Assembly: GCA_024707305.1 (NCBI GenBank)
Contig: JANPZZ010000012.1
Coordinates: 1 to 64,000, forward strand
Direction: 5' to 3'
Source of the DNA: Chitinophagaceae bacterium
GTDB taxonomy: Bacteria; Bacteroidota; Bacteroidia; Chitinophagales; Chitinophagaceae
Length of the DNA stretch: 64,000 nt
Shown here: piece by piece, positions 7,133 to 17,717 of the stretch
How positions within the stretch are numbered: position 1 is the first letter of the stretch
Layout of the letters: the number at the start of each line of letters is the position of its first letter
Translations under genes and position numbers: made by a program
The notes under the pieces: generated by a model
What the model was told of the DNA's origin: nothing
Database searches by the model: none
The model's input: the letters and a program-made list of their open reading frames with translations, nothing else

Positions 7133-8081
7133 TCAGGTCTCACGCTGAAAATCTTTTATAAACTCCTCATGTTTCCTGTTAATATTATGCACTACAATCC
7201 TGCTAACCGACAGCGTTTCCAGTTCCTTAATTTTCGCTTTTAATTTTCCCATATCTGTATAAATGGGTACTGAATCTGTTACCTCTTTCATGGTAACATC
7301 CTTTCCTGCTTCATCAAAATCGCTGACAGTACGCAGGTTTGCGAGTTTTTCGCGGGGAAGTATGTTTGAGCGCCATTGATGAAAAGCTCCTTCTTCCGCG
7401 TCTTTTTCGATTGCGCGCGTAGCTAAAACCATATTGCAGGTAAATGGGTTTTGATGCTCCGCCGTTATCCCGAAAGGCATTGATCTTTTCATGGTTTTTT
7501 TCTACTTCATGTTCAGCAGTTGTTAAAAGCCCGTCAGCCCAACTTCCTGCCCAACGCGCTGTTTCGATTGATATTGCTGCACACAACAATAAAGGTTTTT
7601 GCAGTGGTCGTGTATACAGTTTTGCCTGTTGAATCTTTACATGTCCACTATACGTCACTTCTTCGCCATCCCACAGTCGCCTGATGATACCTGCACATTC
7701 CAGCAATCGCTCATTTCGGACCCGTTTATCAGGCCAGCCCGTGCGGGTGATTACTTCATTGATTGCCTCGCCCGTGCCCAGTTCCAGGTTGAAACGCCCG
7801 GGAAACATTTCAGCCAGCGTGGCGCCGGCCTGCGCTACAATCGCCGGGTGATATCGTTGTCCCGGAGCACACACCATACTAAACGGCAAACTTGTTGCCT
7901 GCATGGCTGCACCCATCCATGCGAAGCTAAATCCACTTTGTCCCTGTCTTTCACTCCAGGGATGAAAATGATCGGATGAATGAATTCCGTCAAATCCAGC
8001 TTCCTCCGCCATAACAGCAAACTTCAGCAGTTCCGAAGGAGGAAATTGTTCGTGCGACGCATGATAACAGATGAGTGCCAT
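7133..8081 (-). CDS. LLM-class FMN-dependent oxidoreductase (TIGR03885-like), one frameshift
   Basis: The protein (about 315 residues once joined) is a bacterial luciferase-like TIM barrel. Visible family features are the N-terminal ICYHASHEQFPPSELLKF, AGFDGIHSSDHFHPW, GRFNLELGTGEAINE and PLLLCAAISIETARWAG. It resembles the non-F420 flavin oxidoreductase subfamily TIGR03885, so FMN or FMNH2 is the likely cofactor; the substrate is unknown. The frame breaks near 7425 (after LQYGFSYA) and homology continues in another frame as AIEKDAEEGAFHQWRSN to the stop at 7133. There is a single lesion and the rest is well conserved, so a sequencing indel is likely. The gene appears to stand alone. Confidence 0.8.
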
Positions 8082-8129
8082 ATCTCAATGGGTTCAGGTT
8101 GAATGTTACTTCGCTTAATATTACCTCAA

Positions 8130-8600
8130 CTATTTCTGTGCCATAGAAACTTTAAGGCTTCCATATAAGTGCGCGAGAAAAGAAAGAAAAAAAATGCACA
8201 ATAACACGATACTCAATGAATGTTTATAAAGCGAAAGAATCCAACCGCCCTGCCGAACCGCCCAGGGCGCATCTTTTTTTGAAGGATCCGGCTCACGATC
8301 TACTTCCTCTTTGCCATTCATTTTTTTTGACTCTGAAGACCCTTTTTGTCGCAGGGATATGGTTAATAAAACTAATAAAGCCATCTGCAAAAACTCGCTT
8401 TCCCAATTTTCAAATGTGGATTGTATAAAATGTCCCGACCTGCTATAAACGGAAAGGCTGACTGGCGGTTGTCCATCTTCCTGTTGTTCTTTATTATAAG
8501 TCGAAAAACCCGTGAGCCATTGACCTACCACAGAGATCAGGAAAAGCGCGAAAAATACCAGCGCAAGCCCGTTATTACGAAAGAAATTTCGCATGTTCAA
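8130..8600 (-). CDS. DUF6766-family membrane protein
   Basis: The 156-residue protein begins RNFFRNNGLALVFFALFLIS (transmembrane 1), has SGHFIQSTFENWESEFLQMA (the most conserved stretch I recognise for DUF6766) leading into a second hydrophobic segment, LRQKGSSESKKM, a charged cytoplasmic-looking loop, and a last segment HSLSIVLLCIFFLSFLAHLYG. The family has no assigned function. The start could be M1 or M3 (8594). It lies between the LLM oxidoreductase and treY on the same strand, 71 bp downstream of a weakly related context, and need not share their function. Confidence 0.8.
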   Translation of the reverse strand: MNMRNFFRNNGLALVFFALFLISVVGQWLTGFSTYNKEQQEDGQPPVSLSVYSRSGHFIQSTFENWESEFLQMALLVLLTISLRQKGSSESKKMNGKEEVDREPDPSKKDAPWAVRQGGWILSLYKHSLSIVLLCIFFLSFLAHLYGSLKVSMAQK

Positions 8601-8671
8601 TCTTTTAACTTTTTAGAGCCAAAGCCGTACCAATAAAAAACACGGTGAAATGGAATCTTGCCATAAAGGGT

Positions 8672-11335
8672 TTAAGCAGGTTGTAGCACGGCAACCGGGA
8701 AATCTTTGTGTAAGGCATGTACGTCCATTTCCCTTCCTTGCACCTCAGTTCCGGTAAAAATATTCACCCACTTTGTTGGCGTTCCATCCGGTAAACTGAT
8801 ATGAAGGGGTTTGTCTGTTTCACGAGCAATACCGAGTGGCAATATCACCAGCAGCCAGTCTGTTTTATGATGCCGCAGGTAAGCAATCACTCTTCGTTCA
8901 TCGTTGCCAAAATGTACGGGGCGATAATGTCCATTTAAAAAAAGATCAGGTTTGGATTTGCGTAAGCGAAGTAATTTTCGCGTAACAAATAATTTTGTTG
9001 CACCGATCTCAAAATTTTCCATCGCCCAACGATTGGCTTTCTCCAAACTTTCTGCTTCCAGGTGGCGGAGTTCATTCACCAGTTTTTTCCGGATTACATA
9101 ATCAACCGGGCGCCTGTTGTCGGGGTCAACATAACTGATATCCCAGAGTTCACAACCACGATAGATGTCAGGTATCCCTGGTGCAGTGGTTTTCACTATT
9201 ACCTGCACCATCGTATAAATATTGGCGTAAGGCAATAGTTTCTTTACAAAGTTTCGGATAGAGGGGAGGAAGTCATGTTTCGGGTTTAAAAGATGCTCTA
9301 TAAATCGGTGACATGCTTCTTCATAAGGAATATTAGGATTGATATGATCACTGTTTCTTTTCGACTCGCGCAATACTTTGGTATAGTAGTTTTTGGTGCG
9401 CGTAATAAATTCTTCAGTCAGTTCCAGATCTTCGGGGAATCCGCCAACTATTGCCTGGTATAAAAAGTATTCGTCATTGGCTACAGGAGCCAGTATATCA
9501 CCCGCCTGCTGGCGATAGGGTTCATTGATTTTCTTCCATTCTTTTACAAGCGTATCCCATTCGTCCACCATTTCGCTGATGATGTTGATACGTATACGTC
9601 CATCTTCTCCACGCTTTGTATCGTGAGTGGATGTACAATTCATAGAGTACGGGTTTGTTTGCGCACGTTCTTCCATCTTTGTATGAAAGTCGCGCACTGG
9701 AATGCCGAGCTCGCATGGATTATCACCTACTTCATTATGTGAAATCAAAGGATTAAACTGATAAAACGTTGTATCCTCCACGCCTTTGGCAGCCAGCGGG
9801 CCGGTGAATTGCATCAACCGCTGAATAAATGTAATGCGGTTGGCTTCCCGGGTGCTGTCGGGGTGATTGGTGAAAACCTGTCGCAACACATCGAGTTCAT
9901 AATGCAGGTTTGGATAACGTTCAAGTGCGGCATCAAAAGCGATCTTAACCATACTTTCGTCACATTCATTCAACGGAAGCCCGGTTACATAGGCGCGATA
10001 AACGGGGTAAGACGCCATAAAAACACCCAGCGCCATTTTCAATTCCTGTAGCCTGATTTCTTCATCATCTATAAGATTTAAAGAAAGCAGCAAACGCAAA
10101 AGGTTGTCCCATTCACCATTAAGATAACTTTCCAGGTTTGACATCTTGTTGTTGAAAACAACAGTTTCGTAGTCGGTCCATTCTGGAATATAATTTTTAT
10201 AGGTACTGATTAGTTTATCAGAACCCTTTGTGTCGGTGATCAACTGGTTGATATACGATAGAAACTCATAACCACTGGTTCCCTGTATATCAAATGGTGG
10301 CAACTTTTCTTTCGCATCCAGAATTTTTTCAACGATAATATAACAGTCTTTTCCAAACATTTGGCGAAGCCGGTCGATATATCCCTGTGGATCTTTTAAA
10401 CCATCAATATGGTCTACTCGCAGGCCCTGTATCAATCCTTTTTGATAGAGCTCAAACGTAAAGCGATGATAATCCTGGAAAACCTGTTCTTCTTCCACGC
10501 GTAAACAAATCAGCGCATTTACGTTAAAGAATCGGCGATAATTAATTTCGGTATGTGAGCGACCGAAATAACAAAGCGAATAATGTTGCATGTGGAGCAG
10601 CCTGGATAGTTGCGCAGCATCATTATTGATAGCTTCTACTTTTTCATGAATGCGGCCTGCCGTCGGATCCATCATCAAAACCCGAAGCAGGTCTTCTTTC
10701 ATATGCTGCCAGTGTTCCGTATCAGCCGTACGGCTGTTGATGAGCGCATTGATTAACGCATTTGCGGGATTTTCTTCTGAATCAAAACACCCTGAAAGCA
10801 CAAACGGGTAACTATCAGCATTCAATGGATATCTGTACTGGTAATATTGAAAGCAAAGTCCGGTATTGCAAAATATCAATTCCAGTTTCCGGTTTACGAT
10901 ACAATCTTCCAGCTCCGACTCAAGAAATGGTACCATGAGTTTCTGCTGATAAAAAGGGTGTTCCCAGTCAATATCAAAATGTCCTGCATATGGGGAGTTA
11001 ATTCCACGTTCCAGTACATCTCGAAGCCAGACATTGTCGGTATGGAACGCGAGATGGTTAGGCACAATATCCTGTATCCAGTTAATTCCTTTCTGTTGCA
11101 GCAATTTTGAAAGGCTTTCCCATTCTTCCACGGTTCCAATTTCTGGATTCAGTGCAGCAGGATTGATGCCATCATATCCATGATCACTTCCCTGTGTAGG
11201 TTGTAGCAACGGTGAGGCATAGATAGTTGTGATGCCGAGGTCTTCAAGGTAGTCGGCAATATCAGCAAGATGTCGAAAAGTAAAACGCGGATTAAACTGT
11301 ATTCTGTACGTTGAAACGGGAAGCTGCATATTCAA
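8672..11335 (-). CDS. treY: Malto-oligosyltrehalose synthase TreY
   Basis: The 887-residue cytoplasmic enzyme isomerises the reducing-end alpha-1,4 bond of maltodextrin into a trehalose unit (GH13_26). The N-terminus PVSTYRIQFNPRFTF and YASPLLQPTQGSDHGYD are diagnostic. The GH13 catalytic residues are visible: D308 in GLRVDHIDGL as nucleophile, E336 in IIVEKIL as acid/base, and D572 in TSTHDTKRGED as stabiliser. PGIPDIYRGCELWDISYVDPDNRRP is also typical. Length matches the family and the gene is intact. The partner treZ is not in the window. The gene diverges from a cytosolic alpha-amylase at 11425, suggesting a shared glycogen or maltodextrin role. Confidence 0.95.
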   Translation of the reverse strand: MNMQLPVSTYRIQFNPRFTFRHLADIADYLEDLGITTIYASPLLQPTQGSDHGYDGINPAALNPEIGTVEEWESLSKLLQQKGINWIQDIVPNHLAFHTDNVWLRDVLERGINSPYAGHFDIDWEHPFYQQKLMVPFLESELEDCIVNRKLELIFCNTGLCFQYYQYRYPLNADSYPFVLSGCFDSEENPANALINALINSRTADTEHWQHMKEDLLRVLMMDPTAGRIHEKVEAINNDAAQLSRLLHMQHYSLCYFGRSHTEINYRRFFNVNALICLRVEEEQVFQDYHRFTFELYQKGLIQGLRVDHIDGLKDPQGYIDRLRQMFGKDCYIIVEKILDAKEKLPPFDIQGTSGYEFLSYINQLITDTKGSDKLISTYKNYIPEWTDYETVVFNNKMSNLESYLNGEWDNLLRLLLSLNLIDDEEIRLQELKMALGVFMASYPVYRAYVTGLPLNECDESMVKIAFDAALERYPNLHYELDVLRQVFTNHPDSTREANRITFIQRLMQFTGPLAAKGVEDTTFYQFNPLISHNEVGDNPCELGIPVRDFHTKMEERAQTNPYSMNCTSTHDTKRGEDGRIRINIISEMVDEWDTLVKEWKKINEPYRQQAGDILAPVANDEYFLYQAIVGGFPEDLELTEEFITRTKNYYTKVLRESKRNSDHINPNIPYEEACHRFIEHLLNPKHDFLPSIRNFVKKLLPYANIYTMVQVIVKTTAPGIPDIYRGCELWDISYVDPDNRRPVDYVIRKKLVNELRHLEAESLEKANRWAMENFEIGATKLFVTRKLLRLRKSKPDLFLNGHYRPVHFGNDERRVIAYLRHHKTDWLLVILPLGIARETDKPLHISLPDGTPTKWVNIFTGTEVQGREMDVHALHKDFPVAVLQPA

Positions 11336-11424
11336 ATTATTTCAGCCTACCCTAAATCCATTTGCTTGCCATTTTATATCTGGAACAGTTTTTTATTTAT
11401 AGTGCACATAAAAACGAAAAGCTT

Positions 11425-12916
11425 ATGATGGTTCAATTTTTTGAATGGAACAGTGGGAAGGATGGTAAACACTGGGAGTTTTTTAAAAACGAAATTCCAC
11501 GATTATTAGAGTGGGGCTTTACATCTGTATGGCTTCCACCTGCATATAAGGGTACACGCGGTAAAGAATCGGAAGGGTATGATGTTTATGACATATATGA
11601 TCTGGGAGAATTTGATCAAAAAGGGACTGTTGCAACAAAGTATGGTACGAAAGAAGAATATATAGATGCGGTAAATACGGCACGTGCGGCAGGACTGCGT
11701 GTTTATGTCGATATCGTATTAAACCATATGGGCGGTGCGGAAGAAACTGAAACCGTTACTGTTCGAAAAGTGAATCCTGAGAATCGCAATGAATTTATTT
11801 CCGAGCCTTTCGAAATTGAAGCGTATACACGTTTTACTTTTCCAGGCCGCGCAGGAAAGTATTCACAATTTGAATGGAATTTTCACTGTTTTACGGGTGT
11901 AGATCATGCGAAAGACAGCGACGATGAAGGATCTATTTATTCAATAATAAACGAATATGGGGAAGGCTGGGAGCCATTGTCCGATACGGAAATGGGCAAT
12001 TTCGATTATCTGATGATGAATGATATTGAAACCCGCAACCCTGCTGTGCGTGAAGAACTGAAGCGTTGGATCAAATGGTATTACGAAACCGTTCAATTTG
12101 ATGGCGTTCGGTTGGATGCCGTAAAGCATATTAACCCTACTTTTTATACTGAATGGCTCGATTACGTGCGAAGTGATGTAAAACCCGACATGTTTGCAGT
12201 GGGTGAATACTGGCTTTCGGATGATCTTGCTGTATTGCTTAAGTATATAGAAGATACAGGCGGTCGTATGAGTTTATTCGACGCTACGTTACATCATCAG
12301 ATTTCAGAAGCATCAAAACAGGGTAAAGAATATGATCTCACCAGCATTCTGCTGGATTCACTGGTTTCACATCGACCGGAACTGGCGGTTACATTTACTG
12401 ATAATCACGATACACAACCGCTACAATCACTCGAAGAATACACTGAACCCTGGTTTAAACCGCATGCCTATTCGATTATATTGTTGCGTATAGATGGATA
12501 TCCCTGTGTGTTTTATCCTGATTTATATGGAACCATCTACCAGGGAACTACCAAAGAAGGAGAACCATGTGAGATCATTATTGAGCCGGTAGCAGAGTTG
12601 CCGACGCTGATGTGGCTTCGCAAAGAAAAAAGCCTTCGGCGAACAGGTTGATTATTTCGATCACCCCAATTGTATCGGATGGTTGCGACTTGGTGATGAT
12701 GATAAACCCGGTTCGGGTCTGGCTGTTTTGTTAAACAATGCCGAGGAACGCATGACAAAACAAATGAACATGGGGGAAAAATTTGCCGGATTTGTCCTCA
12801 AAGATGTGTTGTCTCCACAGGGAAATGTTGTTCAATTGAACAACGAAGGTGTGGGCGAATTCACTGTTGATGCGGGAAAAGCGGGTGTTTGGATTATAAA
12901 TGAGCAAAACGATTGA
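11425..12916 (+). CDS. Cytoplasmic alpha-amylase (GH13_5-like), one frameshift
   Basis: From the ATG at 11425 the protein reads MMVQFFEWNSGKDGKHWEFF, the usual start of cytosolic alpha-amylases; there is no signal peptide. Catalytic residues are D231 (FDGVRLDAVKHI), E261 (FAVGEYW) and D329 (FTDNHDTQ). It should cleave internal alpha-1,4 bonds of maltodextrin or glycogen. The frame breaks in an A6 run at about 12628-12633 (after WLRKEK) and continues as AFGEQVDYFDHPNCIGWLRL into the C-terminal beta domain, ending at 12916. Total length, about 495 residues, is normal, so the break looks like a one-base sequencing error. It is divergent from treY with 89 bp between the starts. Confidence 0.88.
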
Positions 12917-12956
12917 TTTTACATGAGTTGGCACAGAATTTTCATCCTGTAGTGTT

Positions 12957-13151
12957 ATGACTGTGAAACAACAAAATCAAACCCGACGCAGAGCGAATCG
13001 AAGGAAAACTGTTCCGGGAGTCCGTTTACTTGAACATATCCCGACAGCAACAATGCATTCGAAAACGCAGAACCCATTTTTTCCGCATCCCGTGATTATG
13101 CCCCGGGAGGAAACTGGTTATATCAGGGCCCCGAAGCATGATTTTTTCTGA
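12957..13151 (+). CDS. Doubtful 64-residue ORF
   Basis: An ATG-started frame of 64 codons fills much of the gap between the amylase and the CinA-like gene. It is Arg/Lys/Pro-rich, has no motif, hydrophobic segment or ribosome binding site that I can see, and no recognisable family. It may be non-coding or a frameshifted remnant; listed so the gap is described. Confidence 0.2.
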   Translation: MTVKQQNQTRRRANRRKTVPGVRLLEHIPTATMHSKTQNPFFPHPVIMPREETGYIRAPKHDFF

Positions 13152-13185
13152 TATGTAAACTGGCGCAATTCCGTTGTTGAAAACT

Positions 13186-13669
13186 ATGCTTGCAAATTTT
13201 GATTTGGATTTACTGAAACATGTCAGTGAAAAGCTGATGAAGGAAAAGCAAACCGTTGCAGTGGCAGAAAGTGTGACCAGTGGCCAACTCCAGTTTCTCT
13301 TTTCAAATATGCCTGATGCTGCGCAGTTTTTCCAGGGTGGCATTACGCCCTATAATCTGGGTCAAAAAACCAAACACCTGGATGTGGAGCCACTGCATGC
13401 CGCACGAGTGAATTGCGTTTCCGAGCGCGTAGCAATAGAAATGGCTTCCAGTGTGGCGTTCTTTTTTTAATGCGGACTGGTCCATGGCGATTACAGGTTA
13501 CGCAACGCCTTCTCCCGAATCAGACAATCAACTCTTCGCCTGGTATGCAATTACATTTAATAACGAAGTGTTGATCAGTGAAAAGATTGTCCCCACCAAT
13601 ACTGAACCGGCGCTGGTGCAGAATGAATATGCAACCAAAGTGTTGAAGGAGTTTTTAAAGCTTTGCTGA
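13186..13669 (+). CDS. CinA C-terminal-domain protein (nicotinamide-nucleotide amidohydrolase family), one frameshift
   Basis: From the ATG at 13186 the first half reads KEKQTVAVAESVTSGQLQF, the CinA/PncC amidase signature (AESxTxG), then FFQGGITPYNLGQKTKHLDV. The frame breaks in the T7 run at 13460-13466 and continues as FNADWSMAITGYATPSPESD, the second conserved CinA block, to the stop at 13669. The joined length of about 161 residues matches stand-alone CinA-C proteins. The family deamidates nicotinamide mononucleotide in pyridine-nucleotide salvage, although many stand-alone members are untested. A strong terminator follows. Confidence 0.82.
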
Positions 13670-13726
13670 CCGGAGTAATGTATATTTCAAATTTGGATTT
13701 ACCCTTTTTTAACCCCGATTCGCATA

Positions 13727-13767
13727 AGCCCCGAAAAAAAATTTACATTTTTTTCGGGGCTTTTTTT
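13727..13767 (+). terminator. Strong bidirectional terminator
   Basis: The stem AGCCCCGAAAAAAA / TTTTTTTCGGGGCT is followed by T7 on the plus strand and has an A-rich left side. Confidence 0.88.
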
Positions 13768-13942
13768 AATTAGGTGCGTCTGCGAAAAATTTTCTTTTTA
13801 TTGGCTGGCACACAGTCAATGCGGTGCGCGACAAAAATAACTAAACCGTTCTTGAAGATTGTTATATAGGTAATTGTGTATAGGCAAAAACTTGCAACTG
13901 TGAAACTAATCAGTTTAATTTGATGCGTTAAACAATTGCACA

Positions 13943-14737
13943 ATGACAATCTTAAACTTTGAAAATTCATTCCGGAAAAAGAAAGTGGATAAAGCGCGAG
14001 AGATGTTTCAACGCGGACAGGTTATAGAATTGCATAAGGCCTCTGTACGATGGGTCGCAAAAATGAAGATAGGCGCTTATAAAACTCAACTGGAGTTGAG
14101 CGGCATTGAAATAGGTGACAGCACTTGCACCTGTGACAGCAGATCAAATACCGGCTACTGCGAACACGCGGTTGCTATGATGTTTGCCCTCCGCAAGGAA
14201 TTGAATTTTTACCCGGCATTAACAACGGCCAGGGCGAAACTGGCTGCTGCTAATACTGACCTTGCGAAGCAAATAAAAGAACTGGACGCTCCTGATGTAG
14301 CGATTTATGATTCGGATGAAGATCTATTTGTTACCACAGCCCGAAAAATTTTAGCGCAGGCAGCAAAGTCTATTAAGAAGGGCGATATCCGATCAGGCTT
14401 GGGGGAATGTTTAGAAACAGTAAGGAAGATCAATGAGATGTGTACAGTCTTATGCGACGATTTTAAAGCATCGGATAAATTGTTTAGTGAGGCGTTTGCA
14501 CTGTTGAAGGAAACGATTCATTGTATCACCGACGAAGAGATCATTGAAGAAATAGCGCATGATCTGCGAGTGGAAGTACTTCGCAATTACAGGGAAAATG
14601 AATACCTGTTTACCCAATGGATGAAACTGCTTCGACCGATCAGTAACCAGGGGAACCGGGAACAAAAGTTTCGAAATGTGATCGCAACACTGGATCAGAT
14701 CAGAGCGGCATATGGCGATTTTCGTTATTCGTATTAG
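13943..14737 (+). CDS. SWIM zinc-finger protein
   Basis: The 264-residue protein has a SWIM motif, CTCDSRSNTGYCEHAVAMMF, at about residues 53-72 (CxC...CxH), which binds zinc and often DNA or protein. The preceding WVAKMKIGAYKTQLELSG is the usual beta-rich lead-in. The rest is helical with no catalytic motif. Stand-alone SWIM proteins in Bacteroidota are uncharacterised; some are thought to bind DNA. The gene is intact and faces the DAO oxidase gene tail to tail. Confidence 0.8.
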   Translation: MTILNFENSFRKKKVDKAREMFQRGQVIELHKASVRWVAKMKIGAYKTQLELSGIEIGDSTCTCDSRSNTGYCEHAVAMMFALRKELNFYPALTTARAKLAAANTDLAKQIKELDAPDVAIYDSDEDLFVTTARKILAQAAKSIKKGDIRSGLGECLETVRKINEMCTVLCDDFKASDKLFSEAFALLKETIHCITDEEIIEEIAHDLRVEVLRNYRENEYLFTQWMKLLRPISNQGNREQKFRNVIATLDQIRAAYGDFRYSY

Positions 14738-14751
14738 CTACAACCCGGTTC

Positions 14752-15959
14752 CTATCTTCCAAACCGGAAATATGCTTCCAGTGGATGTCGCTTATTTTTC
14801 AACAATGCTGAAATCATCTCCATGCCAATTACTGAGAATGTGATGCCGTTGCCACCAAATCCCAACACAAAATAACTATGTGGGATGGAAGGATGTGCAC
14901 CAATATAAGGCAGGCCGTCTTTGGTTGCGCCAAAAGTTCCCGTCCAGGAAAAATCGGTTACAAAATCTTCCTCTGGCAGTAATCGTTGAACCTGTTTTTC
15001 AAGTTTCCGGCTTTTGGCAGTCAACAATGCATCGCGGCGTTTGGCATTCTGAAACTTCTCATCTTCACCCCCAATTAATATGCGTTGATCATCGGTAGTA
15101 CGGAAATACAAATATGGTCGTGCCGTATTCCAAAAAAAAGTGTATCATTCAAATGGTCGGGATGCTGGCTTTGTTGTTCACCCACGATAGCATAAGTTGA
15201 ATGAAGCCTCACGAAATTTTCCGGAATCATGTTTACACTTTCATAACCGGTACAATAGATTACCTTTTTTGCTTTGATAAATGTGCCGTGTTCCGTGGGA
15301 ACAGTGACGTAATTCCGGCTGTAGACAAGTGGTTCGGTTTTCGTTTTGTCATAAATAATCAAACCTCGCTTTACGTTGTATGCAAGCATGTCGTGCGTAA
15401 AACGAAAAGCATCCATGTTAGCGCCCTGTTCTGAAAGAATGCCACCGTGCGCCTGGTGAAGTTTGTATTTTTTCTCTATTTCTACTGCGTCCAGCCATTC
15501 AACCGGAAAGCCATTCGCTGCCCGTGCATCAAACTCACGCTTTAAACCGTCTACATCTTTTTTATAGGCTGCAAAATAAAGCGACTGCTTTTTTCGAAAC
15601 CCACAACCCGATTTGATTTTCCTGACAAGTTTACCAAGATCATCTATTGATTGATGACAAGCCTGGTAACTCGCAACAGCGCCTTTTTCCCCGATCTTTT
15701 CAACCAGCGTATGTAAAGGTGTATCTATTTCATATTGTAACATGGAAGTTGTTGCGGAGGTACTTCCATGTGCTATTTCCCGGCCGTCTACCAACATTGT
15801 TTCATAACCATCTTCCAGGCACTGATGCGCAATCAGGCTGCCTGTGATGCCGCCCCCAACAATCAGTATTTCTGTTGCTGCATTCGTACGCAATGAAGGG
15901 TAGGAGTGCGGGTTTCCGTTTTTTACTAACCAGAATGGTTCGCTTGATTTGAGTTTCAT
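14752..15959 (-). CDS. FAD-dependent amino-acid oxidase/dehydrogenase-like protein (DAO family), one frameshift
   Basis: The N-terminal part has the dinucleotide-binding motif TEILIVGGGITGSLIAHQCL (near residue 30) and GREIAHGSTSATTSMLQYE, both typical of DAO/glycine-oxidase-like flavoproteins. The frame breaks in the A8 run at 15133-15140 and continues as YLYFRTTDDQRILIGGEDE, then TKDGLPYIGAHP and YFVLGFGGNGITFSVIG, the C-terminal FAD motif, to the stop at 14752. The joined protein is about 400 residues, normal for the family. It probably oxidises a secondary or tertiary amine; the substrate is unknown. Confidence 0.83.
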
Positions 15960-16008
15960 GTTTGGATGGGAGATGGGTGATGGATGATGATAGCTGCTTG
16001 AACGTAGT

Positions 16009-16051
16009 GAATACGGTAAAGCGGGATGTTTGTCATCCCGCTTACCCTATT
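16009..16051 (-). terminator. Hairpin between the SDR and DAO genes
   Basis: The stem AAGCGGGATG / CATCCCGCTT (16019-16028 and 16034-16043) with extended imperfect pairing on both sides lies just past the SDR stop codon. It has no long T run, so termination is plausible rather than certain. Three GGNNGAT-type heptamers occur nearby at 15968-15988. Confidence 0.5.
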
Positions 16052-16078
16052 CACTCTCTCTTGCTCTGTTCCTGACTT

Positions 16079-16864
16079 TTATTTTTCCTGTGGTTCCTGT
16101 TGTTTCTTCATGTTTTCTGCAGCACGTTGATCGCTGGTTAAGTTACTCATCGCAACCTGTACTTTGTTTTTGAAACCGGAAACCACTTTGTCTTCATCGT
16201 TCATCAATGCATCATATCCGTCCTTTGCCACTTTTGCGGGATCCGCCAACTTGCTTTCCATAATTTTCGATTCTGTCATGCCGGCTTTGTTGAAAAAGTC
16301 CGTGTCCGTTGCGCCGGGTAACAAAGCTGTTACTACCACACCTTTATCTTTTACTTCATTGCGAATCGCTTCCGTAAAGGAGTGAACAAAAGCTTTGGTG
16401 CCGTGATAAACAGACTGCCAGGGACCCGGCGCTTTACTGGCAATACTCGACAGGTTCAGAATTCTTCCGTAACCACGATCCAGCATATCACGCAAATAAT
16501 GCTTTGTAAGAATGACGAGCGATGAAATATTCAGCTGAATAATGGCGAGTTCACGCCTGATATCAGTGTCTTTAAATAAACCATACTCACCCTGTCCGGC
16601 ATTGTTGACCAGGATATCGACGGTAAAACCGCGCGATGCCACCTCATCATACAACTCCTTTGCTGCAGTGGGCTCAAATAAATCCTTTGCGATAGTAACA
16701 ACGTTTACGTCGTACTGCTGTAATTCTTCTTTTGCTTTCTGTAAATCTTCTTCATGACGGGCAACAAGTATCAGGTGATGATGATTCTGTGCAAATACTT
16801 TTGCCAGTTCAAACCCGATTCCCATTGAGCCGCCGGTAATGAGGGTGTATCCTGCCGGTTTCAT
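16079..16864 (-). CDS. Short-chain dehydrogenase/reductase (SDR)
   Basis: The start at 16864 gives MKPAGYTLITGGSMGIGFEL, placing the TGxxxGxG cofactor motif at residues 10-17. LVNNAG follows near residue 87 and the catalytic pair is YHGTK near residue 158, with the partner Ser in LNLSSIAS. A longer in-frame extension to 16999 lacks family similarity. The C-terminus is charged (QRAAENMKKQQEPQEK). Classical SDRs of this type reduce carbonyls with NAD(P)H; the substrate is unknown. It is followed on the same strand by the DAO gene and preceded by the YciE/F-like gene, a combination suggesting a general stress regulon. Confidence 0.88.
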   Translation of the reverse strand: MKPAGYTLITGGSMGIGFELAKVFAQNHHHLILVARHEEDLQKAKEELQQYDVNVVTIAKDLFEPTAAKELYDEVASRGFTVDILVNNAGQGEYGLFKDTDIRRELAIIQLNISSLVILTKHYLRDMLDRGYGRILNLSSIASKAPGPWQSVYHGTKAFVHSFTEAIRNEVKDKGVVVTALLPGATDTDFFNKAGMTESKIMESKLADPAKVAKDGYDALMNDEDKVVSGFKNKVQVAMSNLTSDQRAAENMKKQQEPQEK

Positions 16865-16901
16865 TGATGATGAATTTAAAAATGAAAGACGCTGATGTTT
16901 G

Positions 16902-17481
16902 TCAAACTCGCTGAAAATTATTCCGCATTTTTCTTCTTCGTCTTTCACCTTCAGCCTGCTGGTTGATGTTGTTTTCAGCAAGTTCAGTAAGGATTGCATC
17001 TGTTTCTTTTTCTTCTTCCAGTGTTTGCTGCAGGATTTCTGCTACGTCTGCATGTCCGATCGTCATCGCCAGTTGTACCAGTGTACCGTAAGAAGCGATT
17101 TCATAATGTTCCACTTTTTTGGGAAGCAGCGATGATACCCACATCGCGTGTGAAAGAACCATCTTCTGTTTCTTCTACAATAGATTCGCCTTCTTTAATA
17201 AGACCATCCATTGCATCGCATTTTTTTGCCTGTGCAGAGTAGCCCATCAGTTTAAATACTTCTTCCAGGCGTGCAACATGCTCTTCTGTTTGAGCGATAT
17301 GCTCTTCAATTGCAGATTGCAGTTCAGGACTTGTTGCAGCTTTCTGCATTTTAGGCAATGCTTTGGTCAGGTTTTTTTCGGCCCAATAAAGATCGCGGAC
17401 GGCGTCCATGAAAAATTGCTCAAGCTGATTTCCACGTTCGCTGGTTTTTTTCTTTTTGGTAGTAGTTGATGTGTTCGGCAT
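16902..17481 (-). CDS. Ferritin-like DUF892 (YciE/YciF) protein, one frameshift
   Basis: The start MPNTSTTTKKKKTSERGN at 17481 has a basic N-terminus, followed by LEQFFMDAVRDLYWAEKNLT, the DUF892 opening, and EEHIAQTEEHVARLEEVFKL, which carries the Glu/His metal-site pattern. The frame breaks in the A6 run near 17117 (minus-strand reading ...IIAASQK) and continues as VEHYEIASYGTLVQLA, the second helix pair, to the stop at 16902. The joined length of about 190 residues is normal. Family members are diiron four-helix proteins induced by stress; the enzymatic role is unproven. Confidence 0.85.
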
Positions 17482-17717
17482 AATTGATAGGTTTTTGATT
17501 TTAGTATTAAAAATCAAAGCACATGCCAGCAAATGATTTGTGCCCGTTGTGGAATCATTAACTGCTTTTACCTTGTAAATCATCAACGCATGGTGAAAAA
17601 CCGCCAGAAGTCTGCGGATTTTGCCCGGCCCCGTTGAGGAACTTTATACACATGCGCTGCATTGTTTTTAAAATTAAGGGGTAGCAACAGAAAAAGGGTG
17701 GGGTGGGTATAACCGCA

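Noticed and set aside
6825..7143. Reverse-strand open frames reading like HRSSVIGHRSS over the 6.9-kb array.
   Set aside because: Same artefact of the heptamer repeat; they also overlap the 3' end of the flavoprotein gene.
14752..15111. A separate small flavoprotein gene downstream of the DAO gene.
   Set aside because: It is the C-terminal FAD motif of the same protein, separated only by an A8 frameshift.
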